Assembly: GCF_026914265.1 (NCBI RefSeq)
Contig: NC_069131.1
Coordinates: 5,092,501 to 5,156,500, forward strand
Direction of reading: 5' to 3'
Source: Mya arenaria
Taxonomy: Eukaryota > Mollusca > Bivalvia > Myida > Myidae
DNA: 64,000 nt
Shown here: positions 57,641 to 64,000 of the stretch, piece after piece
How the letters are laid out: every line of letters starts with the position of its first letter
How positions within the stretch are numbered: the stretch's first letter is position 1
Program-made: the position numbers and the translations under genes
Notes under the pieces: generated by a model
The model's database searches: none
What the model was told of the DNA's origin: nothing
The model's input: the letters and a program-made list of their open reading frames with translations, nothing else

Positions 57641-58029
57641 AAATAAACATATTAGACCATACATTTTGTTCATTTCGATTTCTACACCCGTGTTACGAAA
57701 GGTACTATATTTTTTTAGGTTTTGTGAATTTTTACTTGAAACTTTGGATTTTTGTTCTAGAAATACTTGGCATCATAAAGGTTACAATATCTCAAAATGT
57801 CATTTTTGGGCCAGAATGATCATATTCCCATTCCCATCCACATATAAACATATCATTAAGTACACTTAGAAATCGATAATCTGCTTGTATATTCTATGAC
57901 TATCAACCGATGATTTGCACGTTGATCAATGAAAGATTGTGTAGCATGGTGGAAAACCATGTTTGGTTATGCAATGCCGTTGCTTCTAAAAAGTTAAATA
58001 ATATATGTTGCAAATAAGTGATATGTGCT

Positions 58030-58365
58030 TTGCAAGTGCTGTGCAATAATTATGCTCTGTTGTGATATGTAGCATTGTGCTATACAGGCAGTATTATGCT
58101 ACAATTATGCTCTGCAGTTGTTTAATGGTGTAATAGCACATTTGTGTGTGCTTGTAGTGTAATGTCTTGAGCCCTGCAGTGCTTTTATTCCATAGCTGTG
58201 CTCTGTAGTGTTATTACGCTACATTTTTGCTCTGCAGTTGTATTATGTCACATTTGTGCTCTGCTTTAGTGGTATGCCACATTTGTGTTCTTGTGGTGTT
58301 TTGCCACATCTGTGCTCCGCAGTTGTGTTATGCCTCATTTGTGCTTTGCAATCGTGGAACGTCAC
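58030..58365 (+). repeat. ~30-bp minisatellite
   Basis: About ten diverged copies of a unit close to 'ccacatttgtgctctgcagt' plus 'tgtattatg'. Open frames here are compositional. Confidence 0.75.
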
Positions 58366-58570
58366 AGTTGACACTAATAATTTTTCAAATATATTTAATG
58401 TCAAGATCATTTTCTTGCAAATAGCGTTATTTCTTGCAAATGTCACTTATATATTGCTGTTGTTATGGAGCCATATTCTGTTCATGAAATTACAACATAT
58501 GTTATAAAAAAATATGTTTTTCGTTGGAAGACTTTTTTTTCAAATTTCTAGGGTTTGCGGCATTCATAAG

Positions 58571-58613
58571 GTAGGATCGGGTTACCCAACAAAAAGTATT
58601 TATTAGGCCTTAT
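58571..58613. mobile_element. end fragment of the AGGCCTAA MITE family
   Basis: Contains 'ggatcgggttacccaac' and 'attaggcctta', matching the terminal part of the element at 31200-31555 in condensed form. Confidence 0.45.
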
Positions 58614-58950
58614 ATGGTAATCAATGCTCTGCGTACAATGCAACCCGCTCTACATGAGAACCCTCGGTCCGTAGTATGTTACCAAGACAACGCACCTACG
58701 TACTCGGCGAACATCACAGCTGGTAATCGGTTATCTTTGTTTCAAGCGATTACAGCATCCCCCAAACTCGCCCAATCTCCCCACTGGACTTTGCTTACTT
58801 CCCACATTTAAAAAAAAAAACAGTTAAAAGGTCTGAAGTTCGAATCCAGTGAAGAACTGATGTCTGCCATATTAACATTTAATAGGCATTTGCCTGCTGA
58901 CTGGTTTGGTAATGTTTTTCAAGCTTACATATACATGGAGAACCGGGGGA
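58611..58950 (+). mobile_element. mariner/Tc1-type transposase relic
   Basis: The plus strand reads VVCYQDNAPTYSANITAGN, matching the 'QDNAPxHxA' catalytic strand of Tc1/mariner transposases. In shifted frames it then reads PPNSPNLPTGL and LKGLKFESSEELMSAI, which fit the 'PPYSPDLxP' and 'LKGxxFxSxEE' parts. Frameshifts and stops show it is dead, and the N-terminal half is absent. Confidence 0.55.
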
Positions 58951-59888
58951 TTTTTTTGAGAAAGGCAACTAAATCGACTGACGTCAGAAATTTCGTCGAC
59001 CGAGCGCCGCATATATGACAATAAATTTGATAATTGTGATATCAAATTGTTATTTGCAAAGTTTTCTGTCTGAACATTTCTGACACTGTACATTATTAAT
59101 ATGCTTACAAAATGTGTCGAAATCGCGGTTACAAATTAATTCCCCTGTTCATATACTTAGCTTGTCATAGAGCTTTTGGACGACCCTCGTATAATGATAA
59201 TTCATAGTTAAGGCATCATCTTTAGGACTTACATTGTGGAAATAGTTACATAAGAAGAGAAAACAATTAACAGAAATGCACGTGTCGGAAGTATGTTCAA
59301 ACTGAATATTGATGTATTTTTAATTATTCATCCACTTCAAAAAATGTTTTCCGGGCAATATTCCTTATTCAATGTACAACGCCGAAAGAACCTTTGTTTA
59401 TTTTTTATACAATCAAAATACAAACACAGCATGCAAATAAATTGTTGTTTTGAGTTTGTTTTCATCTATGATGTTTTCTTTAAGGTATAACACTTCAGGA
59501 GACCATTATTTTCCCATTGCTTGCTAGATATCTATTTATAACTTTAGAAACGATGTCATAGATCAAATATGTCTTAGTAAAAATGAATTGAACATAATGC
59601 GTCTAACTTATTCTTCGCATCGACAAATCGTGATATATTTCAAGACTAAGCATACAAAGGGTTATAACGGCAAAGTTAAATGAGTATGGTGCAAAGCTTT
59701 ATGATCTTACAACCCAGTCTTAGTTTAGAGGTACATGGTTCAAATCCAAACAATGCATGCAATATCCACAGCATGTATTTGTCAATGGTCATGTTTTCTG
59801 CTAATGTCCTCTAATGTTTCTGTTGTATACGTCGTCGATTTATAACAATGGTAGAACTGGTCATAGTCATTAATTCTATCGTAATTTT

Positions 59889-60016
59889 TCATGTCCTCTG
59901 CACATGTCCCCCTACATTCTTGTAATATGCCTTTTCGTCATTGTAGTAGACACCATCGTCTGTTCCTTCGTTACGCGATCCGGACCTTGGTTCAGAATCG
60001 GGAAGCTCATACGACG
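59889..60016 (-). CDS. gene D tail exon and stop
   Basis: 128 nt: SYELPDSEPRSGSRNEGTDD, then GVYYNDEKAYYKNVGGHVQR and a TGA at 59889-59891. Both Tyr pairs and YKNV are kept. Confidence 0.88.
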
Positions 60017-63000
60017 CTGTGGATAAAATATGATATTTGCGTAAATCATTTGATGCATACAATTGAGAGGGTAATACTCGACTAGAATGCATCATAAATG
60101 CTTGCTAGTCAATGTATTTCTTCTTTTCAAAAACGTAATATCGTCCAACATTTATATAAGAAAATCAATTTTAATTTGCAACTTTGTTATATGCAGAGCG
60201 GAATTTGCTTGTTTCAAAGAATTTGACAAACTGAAAATCTTGGAAATGTAACTTGAAAAACGGCTACATCTGAAAGTATATCGTACTTTTGAAATTATTG
60301 CTGATTCCAGCCGTCTTTGCTATGCATATAAAACGAATGAAAATAAACATATACACGTGATTGTCTCTTCTAACGTTGTGTACGGTTTATCCTGGTTCTG
60401 TTCTGGCGAAATGTCTTCATATGTCTTCTTCTGCGTCTTCCTGTAAGAATTAAAACATTGCGCTTATTATAAAAAACAATCATTGATGTTCAATGCAATG
60501 ATATATTTGCTTTATAGGTAAGATTATTTGATGGTATTTTCTTTTTCTAATTCACCGTAAGGTTGGAAATATGTTCGTATAAAACACAGTGCAAAATGGG
60601 TTTACACATTAGTAAAAAATCAATCTGGCCTACATTCACATGCAGACAGGATAGTGCAACATTATTATACATTTCATCTTATGTTAATAACTTTGAGTGT
60701 GTTCATATTTACCAAATAATCCCTTTCCTCTTCAATACTAACACCACCACCAGTGCTACAACAACAAAAACGCCAAGAGCACCAATAACTGCTCCAACGA
60801 TCACCGAACTAGAGCCAGTTCCTTCTTCCGGGCCAACAGGTGATTGTTTACCGGCTTCTGAAACCGTAGGATCAAAAAGGTATTAAACTTTTTATAAATG
60901 TGCAGGGACATATTGTAGTTACCAATGGCTGCTTAAGGCAAACAGGTTTTACTATATGCCCATTACCTTTGAACCAACAGTCATAAGTAACGTTTTAAAC
61001 ATGGTTCGTGTGGATACCACCGTTTTCGGAAAAAACTAATTGTCAAAAAAAACCCAGACGTTTTCTGAACTCAAAATTTAAATATGAATTCTAAGTTAAT
61101 AATTGAAAACATCAAAAATGACATTACTATCAAAATTAACTGCAAAAAGATGTCTAAGACACTTCATCCACACAAATTTTTATTGAAAGCATACACGAGC
61201 GCTTCGCGAGAGCATATGGATAGAGTATGAATGTTTGGTATCATGTTTTCAAATGTAAAGTTCAATAACTAGCATGCGGATTTAGATAACAGCGTTTTAA
61301 TGTGTACGCATGGTTAATCATCTCCTAATTGTTAACGTTCCTATATGGAATTAACGAAACAAAGAGAAAGCGCCCAAGCATTGTACAACTGGAAAATAAG
61401 GCCCGGTTGTTCAAAACTCTCGTTAAGGATTTAACGTTAACTATCATCGTTAAATGTTACGCTGTCAACGTTAAAATGAACGTTAACTTTAACGTTGACG
61501 AAAATGAGTTGTTCAAACTTAACACTTACTCTTACAGCGATAAAGTAGGCGTTAACTTAACGGCTCTTCTAACGTTGGTCTGGACCAAGGTTAGAGCAAT
61601 GTTAAATAGTCAGTCGACGTTAAAAATGGCTGAGACAGTTGGTGCTTTTCTCAACAATAGAAGAAACGAGAGGATTAAATTATTTCTTTCGATCCACATG
61701 AAAAGTAGCGATGCCGCTACTGTTTTGATATCAATGCGATTGAATCAATCGTACAGCTGCTTGCCCAAGTCTTTCAACGTAAGACATAATGGTCAGAAGC
61801 TGTGTTAGTCCGGGAGCGAGCAAGTGTGTTTGGTCAGAGGTGGTGAATTGATAAGATATGTCGACTATACTGTCCCTGACATTTGATGTTATCCTCTGAC
61901 TGGTCACTGCAAGTTGAATAACCAACCACATGTCGAAACATTTTATACAATAAGCGCAGTGTTTTATAGTACTTGTTTCTATGTTACCTACACATTTATT
62001 TACAGTACCAACAGTAATCAGTAATTCTAAACAGACCATAAAATCAATATGGTTACCAAAACATTGCAGAACATTTACCTGCATAAATGACCCTGAGGTG
62101 AAATATCTCCATGATGAAAGATTGGGCTTCCACAAATACACTGTCAATGTGACAAGTGTGGGAGACCAACTCACTTTCCTTTTTCCATATCGGTAGTTTA
62201 CCATAAGCGGAGGAAGCCACTACAAGTACAGTTTTAAATCTAATTTATCTAAATAAAATTTTCTGCCACTGTTTACATCATCTGAACGCTTGAAATGATG
62301 ACACAGACAAGTCGGTAAATTAGAAACGGTCGGACGCTTCACCCCACTGATAAATCGCTCCTTTTATGGATCAACCTGCTTCACTTCAATTAACAGGTTA
62401 ACTGTTTATCTCAAAATACAAAATAAGCATAAATATTGCATTAGAATCACCAGTTTTGAACAACATAATTGTGAAAATGCAACACTAAAGTATTATATTT
62501 GAGGAGGTTACAGTTAAAACTCCCCAAATTAAAGCCTAATATTTTCCATTTCTGTTGTGATCCCCATTTTCATATCATGTTCTGTTTATATAAGTAAAGC
62601 ATGTTTTTGCTCCAAAGCTGACATACTTTACAAATTAATTTTTTTAAACTGCCCGTTATGGCATACATATTGCACATGGGTTCACAAGGTTTGGTCTTAA
62701 AGCATTGTATATCCCCTGTTTGGTCTATATAATCGAACACCATTTAAGAGTTTATACTTATCACGAAGATTAAATTATAGCATCAATCCACATTACATTT
62801 GATAATTGAATATAAAGTAAACTACATTCTTATACTAGTAATATTATTATTTTTTTCAAAAATTGAACGGTATTAAAAAAGCTTAGCTGATAATCCTAGT
62901 TAAGGGCAGGTAATTCAGTAAACGTGAATATTTAGTGTAATGTAACCTCAAATCATTTTTTTCCCAATTTTTTCGTTGTGGTTAAAACCTGGCCTTGACA

Positions 63001-64000
63001 TTCATGCAATACAACAACGCATTTTTAGAAGAAGTTGTAGAATTTTGGTATATATAGATATACATGTGTGTATATATCATGTTATATACTGGATACCTTT
63101 ACTTATAACGGTTGGTTTACAAAAAAAAACCGCATCCTTAATTTTTATATCATTATTCATTTAATCTTGACTAAACTTGAGCAAAGTGATGAAATGAATA
63201 ATGAAATACACCACTGCCTGTGACTAAGATATAAAAGTTTAACATTTTAAGTGGATTAACCCTTCAAGTGGACGGGGTAAGCTTAATTGTATTTTACCAC
63301 ACCACAGAAATTGTAAAGGATTATGGAAATACAAACAGGAAGTGAGCTTAACGCTGATGTTAACGCCAACAGGTAAGCGTTACATCAGTGTTAGCTAACG
63401 CTTACGCCGATATATTTTTGAACAACAGGATAACGCTGATTTCGCTAGTTTACGTTAACGCTTACGGTTAACGCTAACACGTCAGCGTAAGCGTAAGTAA
63501 TTTAACGAGAGTTTTGAACAATCGGGCTTAAATGTTTTAGTTGGATACCAATTTAGGTTTATACACTATTCAACGAAACTTTCAATTGCACTTGTACATA
63601 TACACTTTGATATTCACGAAATAAAATAAAGACATATTTTCCACTAAAAAAGAATCACTTTATTTTAGACCTAAACTGAATTTAACTGACGAAAATGGGT
63701 GTTCTATGGCAAATGTGCCATTGGTAGACCCTAAATTCATTACGAAAAGTACGTTATTGATCATTTGTCAAAGATTTGTTTGCGATGACATTTGATTTAA
63801 ACAGCGAAATGGGACACAGTTTAATAAAGTGAGTGAAATCAAAATGATGAATTGTAATTTAAGTTATTTTGCAAAAAAGACATACCTGTAGTACACGTAT
63901 CGCCAATGAAACCATCAATACATCCGTTGTTGCACTTTCCTATCGAGTCGCATAATGATTCTGTTTTGGAATGTGCACAGCTCTCAGAACAAGTTTTTTC
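59889..64000 (-). CDS. gene D: Draper/MEGF10-like EGF-repeat receptor with ITAM-like tail (partial)
   Basis: Third gene of the A/B type, cut by the right edge. Exons seen: 63886-64000 (end of EGF exon), 60713-60857 (transmembrane), 60355-60440 (ITAM-like), 59889-60016 (tail and TGA). Phases and lengths match A and B except for a transmembrane exon nine bases longer. No lesion is visible in the part present. Predicted role as for A and B. The 3.0-kb intron between EGF and transmembrane exons carries a Harbinger-like insertion. Confidence 0.87.
60355..60440 (-). CDS. gene D ITAM-like exon
   Basis: 86 nt, acceptor TTACAG, donor GTATAT. KTQKKTYEDI, then SPEQNQDKPYTTL: YEDI-x9-YTTL again. Confidence 0.9.
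60713..60857 (-). CDS. gene D transmembrane exon
   Basis: 145 nt. Stalk EAGKQSPVGPEEGTGSSS, helix VIVGAVIGALGVFVVVALVV and VLVL, basic stop KRKG. Donor GTAAAT as in gene A. Confidence 0.9.
61400..63528. mobile_element. Harbinger-like TIR element in an intron of gene D
   Basis: 2.1 kb flanked by TAA on both sides (61397-61399 and 63529-63531), the 3-bp TWA target duplication typical of PIF/Harbinger. The termini are inverted: 'cccggttgttcaaaactctc' on the left and 'gagagttttgaacaatcggg' on the right. Both subterminal regions are packed with AACGTTAACG/TTAACGCT-type repeats. Open frames inside (for example on the minus strand at 61731-62204) show no transposase motif that I recognise, so it is probably non-autonomous. 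Confidence 0.75.
63886..64000 (-). CDS. gene D EGF-like repeat exon (3' end only)
   Basis: Reads KTCSESCAHSKTESLCDSIG, then KCNNGCIDGFIGDTCTTG, ending in phase 1 at a GTATGT donor. It matches the end of the gene B exon (GFTGDTCTTG) almost exactly. The exon continues past the window edge. Confidence 0.88.

Noticed and set aside
61329..61808. 159-codon plus-strand open frame
   Set aside because: It starts outside the Harbinger-like element, runs through the GTTAACG subterminal repeats and has no recognisable domain.

Overview
This window is eukaryotic and AT-rich. Its coding sequence is split into short exons with GT-AG introns, and MITEs, minisatellites and microsatellites are plentiful. Expanded EGF-repeat receptors, EGF-linked receptor tyrosine phosphatases and this repeat load together suggest a mollusc, most likely a bivalve. 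That is inference; no species can be named from the sequence. Almost all real coding sequence is in small exons on the minus strand.

The core is a tandem cluster of related cell-surface receptor genes, all transcribed right to left. Gene A (13409 to 3862), gene B (24767 to 19156) and gene D (from beyond 64000 to 59889, cut by the window edge) share one design: a signal-peptide exon, one large exon of EGF-like repeats, a transmembrane exon, an 86-nt exon with an ITAM-like motif (YEDI-x9-YTTL), and a 128-nt tyrosine-rich tail exon. This is the layout of the Draper/CED-1/MEGF10 engulfment receptors. Exon lengths and phases are nearly identical between copies (73, 136/145, 86 and 128 nt).

Gene C (47135 to about 32093) has the same kind of signal-peptide and EGF exons and a degenerate version of the ITAM exon. 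It continues into a juxtamembrane exon and two tandem tyrosine-phosphatase domains (D1 with WPD and HCSAGIGRTW, D2 with HCSDGGSRSG). The cluster therefore joins ITAM-type and phosphatase-type tails to one ectodomain family. Gene C carries many lesions and looks dead. A has one nonsense codon and B has one 1-nt frameshift, each in an otherwise conserved gene. Two further relics of the EGF exon lie at 15.9-16.4 kb (inverted, plus strand) and 27.6-27.9 kb.

The rest is repeats and transposon remains. There are four blocks of a degenerate TTTGGTTTGTTCAGTG array, two of them lying just 3' of genes A and B. A 39-bp minisatellite (6.8-7.3 kb) and a 31-bp minisatellite (30.5-31.1 kb) are present. Also found are a non-LTR retrotransposon relic with an FADD box (14.9 kb), several terminal-inverted-repeat elements, a pair of TIR elements with a tRNA-like core (49.6-50.0 and 54.4-54.9 kb), a multi-exon transposon-type gene on the plus strand (53.9-56.4 kb) followed by four ~375-bp tandem repeats, a mariner-like relic (58.6-58.9 kb), and a 2.1-kb Harbinger-like element (61.4-63.5 kb) inside an intron of gene D.
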